From NCBI GenBank assembly GCA_037501455.1, contig CM074856.1:44979001-45043000 (forward strand): a stretch of 64,000 bases of DNA, read 5' to 3'. This stretch comes from Lantana camara. Lineage: Eukaryota > Streptophyta > Magnoliopsida > Lamiales > Verbenaceae. Shown here one piece after another: positions 49,501-61,430 of this stretch (its first letter is position 1; each line of letters begins with the position of its first letter). Below the pieces are notes generated by a model. The model saw nothing but the letters and a program-made list of their open reading frames with translations. It ran no database searches and was not told the origin of the DNA. The translations under genes and the position numbers were made by a program.

Positions 49501-50079
49501 TCATTTAATAGGAGTTCCATTAATTTATTGTAAAATACGTGGTTATGGCAGGGGTTAGGGTTAGCTATCGGTGCCACACTGATGGATGTGAAGAAAGCGA
49601 CAACTTTGGCTTCAGTGACAGTCATGACCTTTATGTTGGCTGGAGGATACTTTGTGCAGGTACGTGCACAAACTTTATAGAGTTACTATTATGCTCTTAT
49701 TGGTTTTAAGTATAAATGGTTGGGTTCGGATAGGGTCTAAATGTAATTTAGCAATCTTGAGAGTAGGTAGTTGTGATTTATGGCCTGTGATATTCGGATG
49801 TGAAAAACAATATCAAGTATTTACTATCTCTAACAGCAATATTTATGATGTTTGCAGAATGTACCGGTGTTCATATCATGGCTCCGTTACCTCTCCTTCA
49901 ACTACCACACCTACAAGCTTCTCCTGAAAGTGCAGTACGAACACATAAGCAGCACAATCGCTGGGGTCCACATCGACGATGGCTATAAGGAAGTGGCTGT
50001 ACTAACAGCCATGGTGTTTGGCTACAGACTCCTCGCATACATATCTTTAAGAAGGATGAAGCTACAGCCAGGAGCTTAA
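43568..50079 (+). CDS. ABCG22: ABCG22 half-size ABC transporter
   Basis: Ten exons with matching phases: 43568-43970, 46483-46556, 47071-47306, 47525-47680, 47763-47946, 48047-48355, 48464-48751, 49176-49460, 49552-49659 and 49858-50079, giving 754 residues. A second ATG at 43571 is equally possible. The N-terminal '[17 protein letters not shown]' and '[11 protein letters not shown]' segments are characteristic of ABCG22. The nucleotide-binding domain has Walker A 'GPSGSGKTS', signature 'VSGGERKR' and Walker B '[12 protein letters not shown]'. The membrane domain starts after '[13 protein letters not shown]', with helices such as '[19 protein letters not shown]'. ABCG22 is reported to act in stomatal regulation and ABA uptake in Arabidopsis. 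All motifs are intact. Intron 1 (2.5 kb) and intron 7 hold foldback or MITE insertions. Confidence 0.93.
45348..45939. mobile_element. Foldback MITE in ABCG22 intron 1
   Basis: Left 'GTTAGGAGAAATGGAT' and right 'ATCCATTTCATCTAAC' are inverted, with arms of about 200 bp. Inside, 'cgactagaacactaattttc' (about 45470-45490) faces its reverse complement 'gaaaattagtgttctagtcg' (about 45797-45816). The centre has two direct 60-bp blocks ('atgtaatttttattttgaacagggtct' type) at about 45590-45720. No target duplication is clear. Confidence 0.7.
48766..49093. mobile_element. MITE in ABCG22 intron 7, related to the JMJ22-intron copy
   Basis: It starts GGGATAATTACACCGGC and ends with the inverted 'cactgtaattatc'. 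The inner words 'ctaattacacaaacttcccc' and 'gggaagtttgtgtaattagg' pair. The family is the same as 31797-31986. Fragments of similar sequence occur in introns 3 and 5 ('gtaatttcgcaaacc', 'gtaatttgtaaaact'). I see no clear target duplication. Confidence 0.6.
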
Positions 50080-51141
50080 AGACATATTACCAGAAGCTTC
50101 ATTACAATCCAACTTCTGCTTACACAGCTTTTCATAAGTTTTTGGCCTCTCAAGAGTGGCTAGTGAACCCATAATTGGTCATTACTAGCATAAAAAGTTA
50201 TGTTACGGAGTTATGTTAAGGCTTTTTTGCACGATTAACAGAAACACGTGTTTGAAGCAATCAGGCAGTGTGCTGAACATCATGGTTTTTTCTCATATCC
50301 TTGTCTTAGGCTATGTTTAGTTCTTGGATTGACAATACTCTTAGAATTAGTTTACTTTTCCATTTATCTCTAGATTTGACCTGGTATCTAACCGTTAATA
50401 GCGTTTACTTCTATTGGGTCGTGGCCCTATGTAAGCCCGCAGGCCTTATGGGTCTAATGGAGTCAAATGTGGTAAATAGCAAGTTCCAAAATGTGTTGCT
50501 AATTAGCCCACTGTCATTGGGCTGTGTAAAAGGACAATTGTGTCCTCTGTCTCCACATGATTACAGCAATCAATCATCATTTTTCGGAGCTGGGTCATTC
50601 AATGAAAATAAAGGGCAAAATTGAAAAAACACGTATCCCTATCTGCGTTGGGCCATTCAATGTAAACAAATACCCAAAAAATTAATTATTACCTATTGCC
50701 GTAATCTAGGGAAGTAAACGCTAGGTTGTTTAAATAGATCACAATCATTCTATCTATTACCAAAAAACAATGGATTGTACTCTAACAAAGTAAACTAATT
50801 CTTAAGAGAATATGTTTTTCCTCACTTGTAATGATAGTACCTTGTACTAAATCTGATTGGTCACAATATGTCGTTCGAGTCAGTTTACATTGTGTAAATT
50901 TACCTCTGATATGAAATGTGCAGCACATCAACAACAGCATCAATATGTTCCAAGTTAAACTAGGACAATAGTTTTTTTGACTTCTATAATGAACTCGAAA
51001 TGTTGAAAAGGTACCTTAATGTGGTTTCTTCATACTCTATCAACATAAGGGGAAAAGATAACCAACAATATTTGGTGCCTCTTATTGCTCTTCAAAACGA
51101 TCTGTGCGTATAAATCTTTTCCTAACAACACCATTGATTTC
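50080..51141. other. Spacer between the convergent genes ABCG22 and CRTISO
   Basis: Both genes end towards this region, so it should hold their 3' UTRs: ABCG22's in about the first 200-300 bases, CRTISO's at the right edge. The middle, around 50313-50624, has an open frame without any recognisable domain. No repeat or RNA gene stands out. Confidence 0.5.
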
Positions 51142-52781
51142 TCATGCTAGCGTTCTGAACCAACCAAGTAGGCGAAGAAGAGCAGCGTCAAGCACCGGGT
51201 TTTTCTTCTCAAATCCTGCAGGAAGTGAAAAAGAAAAAGTGTGCCAAATTAGTGAAATCATGAAAGCTGCCAAATCTACATGCAATCACAAAATGTAAAC
51301 CATAAAAATCATTATTTCGACAATGAACAATTCTAAAGCACGGACACGCCTAAAAAATGGCCCGTGCAGTGTCCGACACGTGTCGGACACGGACACGGCT
51401 CGGACACGGCTGAAGGAGTGTCCGGAAAAAAAAAATAATAATAAAATTTGGGACACGGTGTCGGACACGGCGAGGTGGAGTGTCCGACACGGCGAGGACA
51501 CGGCGGAGCAAATTTGATCATTTTTTATGCTTTTTTTAATATTTTTTGAATTTTTTGGAGAGAAAATTGAAATAACAAAACTTATTTTAGTTTTTAATAT
51601 TATATATTTTTATAAATATTTTATGTTACATAGATTATACTTATAAAATATCTTTATTTATATATAAAATATATTTATTTATATAAAATATAGCCATGTC
51701 GGAGCCGTGTCCGTGTCCGTGTCCGTGCAACATAGATGAACACATATTTTAAAAAGATCTGCCAGGATTTTAATTTTTAGCATTTACATTTAAATAATGA
51801 TAGAAAACTATTAAAACCATTTTTTACCTAAATCAGCAGCCACTCTATGAGCACACATGACTCCTGAAAAGGCTACAGCTATTACACCTTGCCCAGGAAA
51901 ACAACTATCTCCAACGCAATACAGACCATTTATACCCTGCGAAGGACAATTTTAACAAAAATCATCTTCAACTTAGTGATGAGATAGAAAATTACGGCAA
52001 TAATCTTCAGTTTTGTGATATACTTACGGTCGTGTTGAATGGCATTCCTAATAAGCCCTTTGGAATATTGCGCGGCATTGGACCATATGTACCACTATCA
52101 CGAGCCAGGTATCTCCTGTGTGTCTTTGGTGTCCCCACCTATAATATTGGAACTACAAATCAGTTCATCATTTATACACAAATTCAATTGTAAACATTAA
52201 GCATCATTTTAAGTGTACCTCCTTAAATACTATAGACAACTTAAGTCCTGGGAATAATTTCTTCTCAAGCCTGTTTATTATTTTTTCAGCAACAACTTCC
52301 TTCTTCGCGTCATAATCTTTCGGCAAGAGGCCCTAGACCATAATTCCCATCTAAATTTAAAATTCTTGAAAAACTTAAAAGAAGAAATTAGACTAAAAAT
52401 ATCAAAACTAATATACCTCCCAGTCCTCAATGGCAGAAGTTGTGAAAATATGAAGAATGTGGTTTCCTTCGGGAGCTAAAGATGAATCAAGAACGGTTGG
52501 AATGCTCAAGAATATACTTCCATAAGGTTCTTCTAGATTCTTCCAATCATCCTCAAGGACAAAATGGTGACAATCAGTATCTGGTGGCAAAACATCAGCT
52601 TTAACCCCCAAGTGAATAGAAAGAAAAGACGGGGCTTTCACGTATGCCTTCTGGAATCTTTTTTCTTCTTCGGGCATATCTTCCTTTTTCAATAGCTTGC
52701 CTATATAATAGTTTAAGATCCTTTAGAGAAAGAACCTAGGTCAAGCAGTTCAGCACAAGATACATACATACATACATATAT

Positions 52782-52812
<31 letters not shown>

Positions 52813-52813
52813 T

Positions 52814-52855
<42 letters not shown>

Positions 52856-54667
52856 TTCTTGGAACTAACCAAACGTGTCCCATCTAGTGGCATTTGAAAT
52901 TATGGTTTTAGCATAGTATTGCCTCCCGTCAGATAGCTTCACCCCAACCTAAAAAACGTGAAAAAAGATATCTATGTTTTCATAAATACTGATTACGGAA
53001 ATGGGAGTAGTAGTCCAAGTTAAACTCACAGCTTTTCCATCTTCAACAATAATGGTGGTTGCATTTGCCTTGTAAAGTATCTCGCTTCCTTGATTAACCA
53101 AACCCTTTGCTAACAATTTTGGAATTTCTCCAACTCCACCCACAGGATAGTTGATTCCACCAAAATGTCTATCACACAGGACCTAGATTAAAGAGAAGGC
53201 TCAGAATACAGGGCATTAAAGAAAAAATAATAATGACACGAACCAATAAACTAGATTACCATGCCTGCATTGATCATAGGTGTCTGCATGGCGTTAACTG
53301 TGCTCACAATAAAACACTGACAAAGGAAAAAGAACTGATATGCATTAAATAACTGCTGTTTGAGGAAAATCTGCTTGATACAAAATTAAATACCCGATCA
53401 ATGTGGCAAATGCGTACCTCGGCATCAATAAATGACAACAACTCGGGATCCTTGATATACTCTCGAGCTATGGCACCAGCATTTTGGGGAAGATAGTATG
53501 CTGAGATGAACAAAAGTCTATTTATGCACAAGTTCTTGCAAGAGTCAACAAAAGACAAATAATTGCTAGAAAATGAAAAGATAATCAACACAAAACGAGT
53601 TAAGTATCCATTAATACTGTAAAATTCATGTTCCATTAACTAAAAGAGGATGAAATGATAAAATATTAAGGTACTAAAGCAGTTACCAAGAGTCAAACAT
53701 TCAAGAGGCTTCTTAAAAAACTGCCCAAACAGGTAAATTGGCTCCTCCAGAGATTTCAATTCAAGCGAGTTCAACGCATTGAAAATCTAACCACAACCAA
53801 AGAGATCAATGTGAGTTCAATTCAGACAGGGGGAAGAAACTAGAGCAAAACAGGGATCACCTTGATCAAAACAAACCTTCCAGCAGACGCCATAGAATTT
53901 GAGAATGCCTTCTTTTTCATGAGGGAACTTACTGACAATTTCTGAAATGAATTCATCATATTCTCTATGCACCTGGACAGAGAGGCCATTAGGTAGATGA
54001 AAATGAACCGTGGTGGGATCAGGTATCACTTCCATCTTACATCCCACAGCTGCCAAAGCTTGTGTAATCAAATTCAGATTTCCCTATCAAAAGAAACGAC
54101 ACGCATTGACTTACATAATGCGTACAAAATCAAGAACTCAACTGAATGAAGCAAAATGAATCAATAAACCAAAAAATGGAGATTTCATTCAGACAAAATA
54201 TAAAACCAACTAACCTTATCACTGAAACCAAACATGACTGATGATCCAACATCAAATTTGAATCCATCCCTCTCATAAAAACCAGAGCTTCCTCCAGGAA
54301 TAACGTACTTTTCCACAACCAAAACCTTGGCGCCTTTAACCGCCAGCTGTGTGGCCGCCACCAACCCTCCCATCCCTGAACCTATAACAATGGCATCATA
54401 CAACAAACTATTCCTATCACTTTGTATGGAGCTACCCTCAGTCTCCAATACTTCGCCAACATCGACCGCTGATTTTAACCGAAAAAGATTGCTTCTTTTT
54501 CTGAGATTAGCCCAGCTAACGCCATAACTAAGGCTTCGGGATTTCGAATGGTCAAAACAGTAAATTCTTTGGCATGGGTGTCTTGGTCTTTGATTGCTCA
54601 AAGGTTTAGTCTTCCGGCTTCTGGTAATTGACTGAGGAGAAGACAGCCCAGAACTCAAAATGTTCAT
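51142..54667 (-). CDS. CRTISO: Carotenoid (prolycopene) isomerase, plastid
   Basis: Twelve exons on the minus strand: 54667-54215, 54083-53877, 53786-53687, 53500-53418, 53316-53260, 53182-53030, 52948-52870, 52700-52417, 52332-52219, 52138-52028, 51936-51828 and 51215-51142. They give 607 residues with matching phases. The first about 75 residues are Ser/Arg/Lys-rich, as expected of a chloroplast transit peptide. The FAD-binding Rossmann motif '[17 protein letters not shown]' with '[12 protein letters not shown]' follows, and the C-terminal FAD segment is '[22 protein letters not shown]'. The enzyme turns tetra-cis-lycopene into all-trans-lycopene in carotenoid synthesis. The gene looks complete. 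Intron 11 holds a GC-rich foldback and intron 7 a microsatellite. Confidence 0.94.
51338..51728. mobile_element. GTCCG-rich foldback element in CRTISO intron 11
   Basis: The ends GCACGGACACG and CGTGTCCGTGC are inverted, and the left 180 bases are packed with GTGTCGGACACG-type words. The right half is AT-rich. This composition is typical of a widespread plant MITE type. The flanks (attctaaa, aacataga) do not form a convincing duplication, so its superfamily is open. Confidence 0.6.
52765..52855. repeat. Compound microsatellite in CRTISO intron 7
   Basis: Runs of (ATAC)n, (GATA)n and (GA)n follow one another without a break, the last with about 14 units. Such a tract is expected to vary in length between individuals. 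It lies about 15 bp from the intron's 5' splice site on the coding strand. Confidence 0.95.
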
Positions 54668-56097
54668 TTTGGAATTATTGGCAGAACAACAATCAAGAAT
54701 CAGAAATTTCTGCTAGTAAACTGGAGACCCACCGCCCACTATCCAAGTTTCGATTTTGAATTATGGGTTTGCCACGAAAAATGATTTTTGAAAGGCCCTA
54801 ATTGGATTATACTGAAATCAGCTCAAGATTAGGAGAATAGGAGCTGTATCAATCGCGCAGATTTTTGGGTTGAAAATTGAGAGGAGTTTGGAGAATAACG
54901 TATCAATGAGAGAAATATTTGGGACCGAATTTAGTGCTGGAAAGTGGAAAGTGTTGAAGCTTTGCTGGGTTTGGACTTTGGAGCATTGGGAGGGATTAGG
55001 GAAGTTGAAGCCGAAGTGGGAGAGTGGGAATCAGTGGATTGGATTACATCGTTTGTGGGTGATGATTCCTGTCTTAGAACAGACAAAGTTAGTTTCTTTT
55101 CCACAAAATTAGACGCATTTCTTAATGCAGCAAAATTTTAATGCTTTTTGGTAGCTACAGCTATCTGCCGGAATTTGGATCAATTTATGTGAGAGCTGGA
55201 ATTGTGATGTCTTTATTAATAATTTAATATGGCAACCTCTTAGATTTGATAGAATACTAATTCTTGAATCTTTTTAATTTAAACTAATAACTATTCATAT
55301 TCAATATAAACATATTTGTATAATTGTATATATTCTCTAGATTGTAAAAATAGTGTTTTAGCTTATGTTTGTGTGTGTGTGTTGTTATGGAAAATGTTAA
55401 AATATTACTCAAAATCTTTAAAGTTGGATGAATTTTAATTCAAGATTTTGCACGTATGGCATGGGCGTCTTGGGCCTTCCCATCCTCCACCGCCGCGGCG
55501 GAGTGGGCGACGGCGGAGATAAGAAACAATGCGGCGATGCGGGCGTCGAAGAAAGACGCTGTTTGCCTTTTGCCTTGGCTGGATAATTAGAAATTAAAGA
55601 AGAAATGTAAATAGCTTCCTTTAAAGTTCAAAGAATAAAACCTTAGCGTATAATTTGGTATAATGGAATTAGATAGAGGGTAAAAATGAAATGAGCACTA
55701 CTGCATTTATTGTCAAACTTAGGGGTGTAAATGGATTTTAAATGGACGCATGTATAATTATCATATTCTTATCCGTTTATGAGTCGGACAAATTCAGATA
55801 ATATCCTCTTTAACTGGATTCCGATAATATCCTCTTTACACGGATATAAGGCGAATTTGCACGAATGTTGAATATTAATCGAATTTTTAACTATTCGTTT
55901 ATGTCATAAATTATTTAATAGTTATATATATATGTATTTTAGATGGAGGAATAAATAATTTTAACTATGTTTCTCTCTATATATCATTTTGGGTACTGAG
56001 ATGCTTTTCACGAAACCCAAGTAAGTGAACTCAAGATCTTATTTACTTGAGTCAAATGTCGTTGGTAGGGAAAGAAATAATAATATAATATACATGT
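54668..56097. other. CRTISO upstream region and spacer to the gypsy element
   Basis: The first few hundred bases are the CRTISO leader and promoter (minus strand). At about 55455-55560 a GC-rich patch with 'ccaccgccgcggcggagtgg' stands out from AT-rich surroundings. It has no recognisable frame and may be a captured gene fragment. The remainder shows only short repeats ('aataatatcctctttaac' twice near 55800). Confidence 0.5.
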
Positions 56098-56964
56098 TGA
56101 TGGGTCCGGAAATGGATGGATCCGAATCCGATCACTTTACAATTTGTATTTATGGAGGAAACCACCGGAGCTTCGCCGGAAATGTGAAAGGGGTTCTACC
56201 TGTTGGGACAAGCACAAGGAAAGTCAGATGGCCAAGCTGGGGGAACTGGGGGTGATACCCAGTTTGGCTCTCCGACGCTCAAGTCAGTTCAGTGTATGAA
56301 GAGAAGTGTAAGTTCAGTCACAGTTGCAGAGGTGAAGAAAGCTTACTTGTGTAGAAGATGACTTTGGCTATTTATAGTTGAGGGTCAAGGGCCCTTTGGT
56401 CATTTGCCTCAAGTGGTCCTGGCCGAATGTTGCCCTAACACGTGGCGCTGTGAGAGAGAAACCTAGGAGGAATCTTCTGCAAAAGTGGCCGAAAGTTAGT
56501 GCTGGCAACAGTGGCAGGTGCGCGGGCATGTACGTTGTGTCAGAGAGCCATTTGGGCGGTTGGTGACGAGGGCTTGAGAGCGCGCTCGTGACAACCTTGA
56601 GTGTTGGAGGCCAAGATATCCGCTGAGGGGAATGAGGGCTCCAGTTCAAATGACGAGCCAAAAGGGGAGGCCGCTCTGAGGGAATGTGACGCTCGAAGAG
56701 GGCTCTTTTGGCACGTGGACGTACCAACCGTTTAGTTTGTTGGACGCTCGTGGGAGTGATAGCGCTCGTGGGGCTTAACTCCAGAAGTAGGGTTGCGTTC
56801 GTTGACTTAGCGCTTGTGCGCTGATGGGTGCACCCTTGGTGGCGGCTGGCTTAGCGCATGGCTTAGCGCTCGTGCGCTGATGGGTGCAGCCTTGTGGAGA
56901 CAGATGTCATCATCTCGGTGATGCCACGTGTCTGATGTGGGATGATCGTATTTTGACCCCATCA
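56098..56964 (-). repeat. 3' LTR of the gypsy element (867 bp)
   Basis: The ends are TGATGGG...CCCATCA. On the minus strand the LTR follows a polypurine tract directly. A TATAAATAG on the minus strand (56376-56368) is the likely promoter, giving a U3 of about 590 bp. Subrepeats 'cttagcgc.tcgtgcgctgatgggtgca' occur at about 56810-56890 (U3). The neighbouring 5 bases outside are 'catgt'; the partner site is beyond the window. Confidence 0.85.
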
Positions 56965-56985
56965 TTTTGCCCCCCAATTCTGTAG
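56965..56985 (-). other. Polypurine tract
   Basis: On the minus strand AATTGGGGGGCAAAA directly precedes the TGATGG start of the 3' LTR. This is the normal site for priming plus-strand DNA in LTR retrotransposons and fixes the LTR border. Confidence 0.8.
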
Positions 56986-57305
56986 TCCTTAGTGATAAGG
57001 ACTGTAGAATTTTATCACGCTCTATCTCTCGTTTATAGCGCTCGTGTAAAGCTTGGCGTGTTGAGCAATTTTTCCTCTGATGGTGTCATTAATGCGGTCT
57101 TTTCAACCGACCGCTCGTAACACTTCCGCATTAAATGGTTGTACTATTCTGAAGCCCTTGAATCGTCAGAGCATTAAATGCGGGTGCGCGTGGGGCGCGT
57201 GAGCATTGGGAAGCATGTGCCGGTTCCATAAAGTGGGCGGTTTCCTAGGCGGGAAATGATTACCATTTTGAATTTATTGCCGAAAACGGTACCAACTCCC
57301 ATTCC

Positions 57306-57313
57306 TATAAATA
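57306..57313 (+). promoter_or_regulatory. TATA box of the antisense gene
   Basis: TATAAATA lies about 257 bp before the antisense gene's ATG, in the sense of that gene. A CT-rich leader follows ('ctcttctccagttttctcc'). It is separate from the LTR promoter, which points the other way, so the antisense gene probably has its own transcript. Confidence 0.6.
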
Positions 57314-57562
57314 CGGGATTCTGAAATCTTGTCACTCTTTACGCATTCAAAACTTCCAAGTATCCTCTGCAAGAAGAATTCTCTCGCATCTTCAACCTCT
57401 TCTCCAGTTTTCTCCAAAACTTTTCAAGGTAAATCTCCCTTGTATCTTTCTAACTTTGCTAACCGTAGATTTGGACTTTAGGATTTCATAACCCCTTAGA
57501 TTTTCGCCTTCCTGAACCTTAATCTTTTCCCAAGAAAAACTCCCAAATCCTCCGTTTCTGCC

Positions 57563-60225
57563 ATGGCCGACCAACACATTGAAGAATTTGCCCGTGAAAT
57601 CCAAGAGATGGCCACTGAGAGTTCTTCTTCCCATGATTCCCCCAGAGATGAAGAATTGGGGGCAGCGGTGATGGCTATGGAAGATAGAAACCCAGGCGGA
57701 GTGGATCCTCTTTTTGAGGAGATGGATCTGGTGATGGAGGCAGAACGGCAAGGGACTGTTCTCCCCATAACTCAAAGTGCCACACATCCCCACCGCCATA
57801 CCGTGACCGTGGCGGTTGCAAACCCGCTTCCAGTGGCGGAAGCCGTAACTGGGCCTTCAGAAAGGGCCCGTGACAAGGGTAAAAGTAAGAAAACCCAAAA
57901 ATCCAAAGGACCCAACGAGGGCGAAGGGTCAGGCTACCAGGCTACCGAGCGTACGCCTGATGAAACTCCCAGCACTGTCACCGTGGGAGATGTAAAAACG
58001 ATGATGGCCCCCATTTACTGGGACGAGCGGTATACATGGAGAATCCCACAAAGCCACGAGCGTGCAAATAATCCGCCTCCCGGGGAAATGGCAGTGTACG
58101 TGGACACCGTGAGGTCAGGAGGCTTGAGGTTCCCTATCTCAGTCTCAATGGCCCATTTGTTGAATGACCTGGGCCTGTGTCCGTCCCAAATTGTGCCCAA
58201 CGGCTTGGCCCTCTTGACGTGCTTCATAATTCTGATGAGGAGTATGGGTTACGAGCCCTACTTGCGGAACTTCAACGCCCTATTTCAGGTGGTCAGTTCA
58301 TCCCGCTCATCCCCCGAGGCCGGTTTCTATTATATTCAAGCGAAGGCCCATATGAAGCTGATCAATTCACCCTCGAGCACTTATGGCATTGATTGGAAAG
58401 AAAAGTTTATCTTTGTCAAAGCTCCAGCAGAAGAGGGCTTTGGGGTGACCACGGAATGGGGTTCGTACTCAAAGAGCCGTTTGCCACCCTCACTCCCCAG
58501 AGATTGGGCCAAAAGCCTGGCAGCAACCCTAAGGGACGAGGGTCACCTTATACAAGCAAAGGACTGGATAGACGATGCGGAACTCATGTTCTTGTGTGGT
58601 CTTACCAACGACCCTCATTTCCTTGACCACCCTCCGGCTCGTGACATAGAGAGAGATGGTTAGATCCTTAGGGCACTAACTTTAGATAGGAATAAATACT
58701 AACTCCTTTCTGTACTTGTAACTTGTAACTTGAGTAGATGATTTGAATATTTCTAACCCTTGAAAATTTCATTCTTGCAGGAGTCGCTATACTTGAAATG
58801 GCTGGCGGAATCAGACAAGCGGCTCGTTTTGCCCATGCGAACAGAAATCAAACCCCACCGGGGAACCAACAGCGCGAGCCCCAACGCCCCCGTAACCGCA
58901 ACGATAGAGGGGATGCTCGTAATCAAGGCGCCAGTTCGAGCGCCAACCCTGAGGTGCAGCCTCCTCGTGGCCGAGGGGAACGTAGATTGGTCCCGAGGGA
59001 GACCAGGGGGAGGTCAGAAAGAGCGGGAGATGCTCAGCCCCCCATCCCTGCAGAGCAAACAAGGCCAGTAACCACACTGGCGATAACAGAAGCTTCTCCA
59101 AGCGTAAACAGGCCTTCCCGCAAGAGGAAGAGAATGCCCGACTCCGCCGCAATCAAAGGCTCGGTCGCCCAGGCTGTCACCGAGAATTTGTACAGCAAGG
59201 CTCAATTCTCGGCTGACCACCGGCACCTCTACAGCGAATCTGTGGAGAAAGTGACCCTCGACGCAGCCCACGCTCTAATTTCCGTAAGTAATCATTCCTT
59301 GCATTCCTTCTCTTCTTTTCTGTAAATCACCATTTTTATTTGGCCAACACTTTTCCTTTCGTTTATGCAGCAAGTTCTTCCCCGGCTCAAAAATGTGCAA
59401 ATGCGAGCCTCCATCTATGCCGACCGGAAGGCTAAATACAAGAAGATGGCCCGCTCGAATGACCCGGCTCAAATCCAAGCGGAGCTTGATGCTGAAATTG
59501 CTAAGTACGAGTCCCTCAAGGGCTTGTTCGAAGTAACTGAGGAAGAGCTGGGAAAGCTCAAGGAAGACTTTGTGGCGGTTGATGGCGCTCGAATTGGCCT
59601 GGGCAACCAGCTGGCTCAGGTCAACGAGCGGTGCAAAAAGGCTGAGGCGGAGAGGGAAGACTGGAAGGCAAGGGCTCTTGAGGCCGAGCGCAAATTCAAC
59701 GATGCCATGAACGAGTGGCCTCGGAGCCTAGAGCGCGCAAATAAGGAGGCCTTAATCAAATTCTGCCATTCGAAGGCCTTTAATTTTGCTGCTTCCCTGC
59801 ATTGTTTGGAAGAAGCTCAAAATGCCTTCAACTTGGCAGTGGACCAGGGCATCCACAAAGGGCTGACGGATCCGGCCATGAAGGGAGCTGAGGGCACGGG
59901 GCTCATGTTCAATGAGCGCTGTGAGGAGGCGGATGAGGATCCCAACGACCCCGCAGACGGCATTGCTGAAATGGAGTATGAGTTCCTGGTCAAGTTGATC
60001 CAGGATGAGTACACCGATGCTCATAGGGGAGGGGATCCGGCTCAAGATGCCCAACATGACGACCCAGAAGATGAGCCCCAAGCGCCCACCGCCGAAGATG
60101 CTAACGCCCCTGCCCCTATTGCCAACGAGCCAAACGGTCCCCCAGATCAACCACAAGAGCCTGAGGGCCCAGTGCATGGCCCTATTCTGGTGATCGTGGA
60201 TGAGGACATAGCCCCAGCCGCTTGA
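57563..60225 (+). CDS. Spliced antisense ORF of the gypsy element (Transposase_28-type, coiled coil)
   Basis: Three exons, 57563-58658, 58781-59283 and 59371-60225, with GT-AG borders and matching phases, give 817 residues from an ATG in good context (TGCCATGGC). About residues 165-240 ('NNPPPGEMAVYVDTVRSGG', 'LRFPISVSMAHLLNDLGLC', 'VPNGLALLTCFIILM') match the 'putative gypsy-type transposon' domain (PF04195). The next exon is Arg/Pro/Asn-rich. Exon 3 holds a long coiled coil (about 'AELDAEIAKYESLKGLFEV' onward) and an acidic, proline-rich tail. An AATAAA at 60336 follows. It runs opposite to pol, as in Grande 'gene 23' and other Tat-group extra ORFs, whose function is unknown. Unlike pol it has no stops or frameshifts, which suggests it is younger, selected or simply lucky. 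Confidence 0.8.
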
Positions 60226-60335
60226 AGCTTCTTCCTTTATCGCATTTCTCTGTAATTTCCTGTCTTTCTTTCTTTTGTAATAGTATTTCATGGGCCTTTG
60301 AGCCCTTTGCTTTGTAATAATCCTTCTTGGCAATG

Positions 60336-60341
60336 AATAAA
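60336..60341 (+). terminator. Poly(A) signal of the antisense gene
   Basis: AATAAA lies about 110 bases after the stop codon, preceded by T-rich and TGTAAT-type sequence usual for plant 3' ends. It supports transcription of the + strand gene inside the element. Confidence 0.5.
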
Positions 60342-60454
60342 TATCCCTTTCTTTCCTTGACTTTGTTATTCTTCTTGTCCATTTATGAATCATATAGTAA
60401 GACCATGTAGCCTACTCTGTGGATGTTTTACTTCTGTAATGCAATGAAAATTTG

Positions 60455-60870
60455 TCTAAGTCTTGAGCGATCGTGGGGATTTTATTGCGAGATTGCCCCC
60501 CACTCCAGACTTGTATAAATTTTGTTTTTGCTTTTGGAAATTTGTCTAAGTCTTGAGCGGTTGTGGGGGTCTTATCGCGAGATTGCCCCCCACTCAAGAC
60601 TTGTATAAATTTCTGCTTTTGTCATATTTGGCTAAGTCTTGAGTGTGTGCGAGGGTCTTATTGTGAAATTTCCCTCGTTCAAGACTTGCGACATTCCTTC
60701 CGCCCTTGGGGGATTTTGCCAAGTCTTGAGTGTGTGCGAGGGTCTTACTGCGAGATTGCCCTCGTTCAAGACTTGTGACATTCCTTCCGCCCTTGGGGGA
60801 TTTTGCCAAGTCTAGAGCGTGTGCGAGGGTCTTACTGTGAGATTGCCCTCGTTCAAGACTTGTGCAATTC
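60455..60870. repeat. Tandem repeat, unit about 87 bp, five copies
   Basis: Units carry 'taagtcttgag', 'gagggtctta', 'gcgagattgcc' and 'caagacttgt' in the same order, starting near 60455, 60544, 60632, 60718 and 60805. Within each unit 'caagtcttgag' and 'ttcaagacttg' are inverted, so each could fold. Tandem arrays next to the extra ORF are common in Tat-group elements. Confidence 0.85.
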
Positions 60871-60929
60871 CTTCTTGGTTCTGAAGCCATTGTTCGAGCG
60901 CTCTGGCTCTTGTCGTATTTCTGGTTCTG

Positions 60930-61130
60930 CAGGAAATCCCATTTTCGAGCGCAAGGCGTTATAAGAAACGGCCAGGGCCTACTAGGATTTGCTCTTGTAG
61001 GAGATCCCGTTTTCGAGCGCAAGGCGTTGTAAGAAACAGCCAAGGCCTACTAGGATTTTCTCTGTAGGAGATCCCGTTTTCGAGCGCAAGGCGTTGTAAG
61101 AAACAGCCAAGGCCTACAAGGATTTTCTCC
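60930..61130. repeat. Second tandem repeat, unit about 62-67 bp, three copies
   Basis: Units carry 'atcccgttttcgagcgcaag' and 'gcgttgtaagaaacagccaa' followed by 'ggcctactaggattt', near 60938, 61003 and 61064. They differ from each other by few bases. The unit is unrelated to the preceding 87-bp array. Confidence 0.85.
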
Positions 61131-61430
61131 ATAACCTTCTTCCAATTCACCTGCTTGGTTGTGAGCGTAACCAGTCTATCCTTATGAGGGCGTCCCCCCA
61201 TCCGGAGTAGAGTGCTGGCCAGCGTAACCCATACAAGATAACAGCATACATATTGGAATGAGTTGCCAACCACGCTCGCAAAGACGAGGGACGTGGGACT
61301 TATTCATTCAAGCAACCAAAGAAACAGGAATATTAAAGAAATTAAAAAGATCATGTTATCGCTTACTTGTATTTGAAAGTACATTGAACCCGTCAAAGAG
61401 GGTTGTTACATCAGGGTTTGCAAAGAGCTT

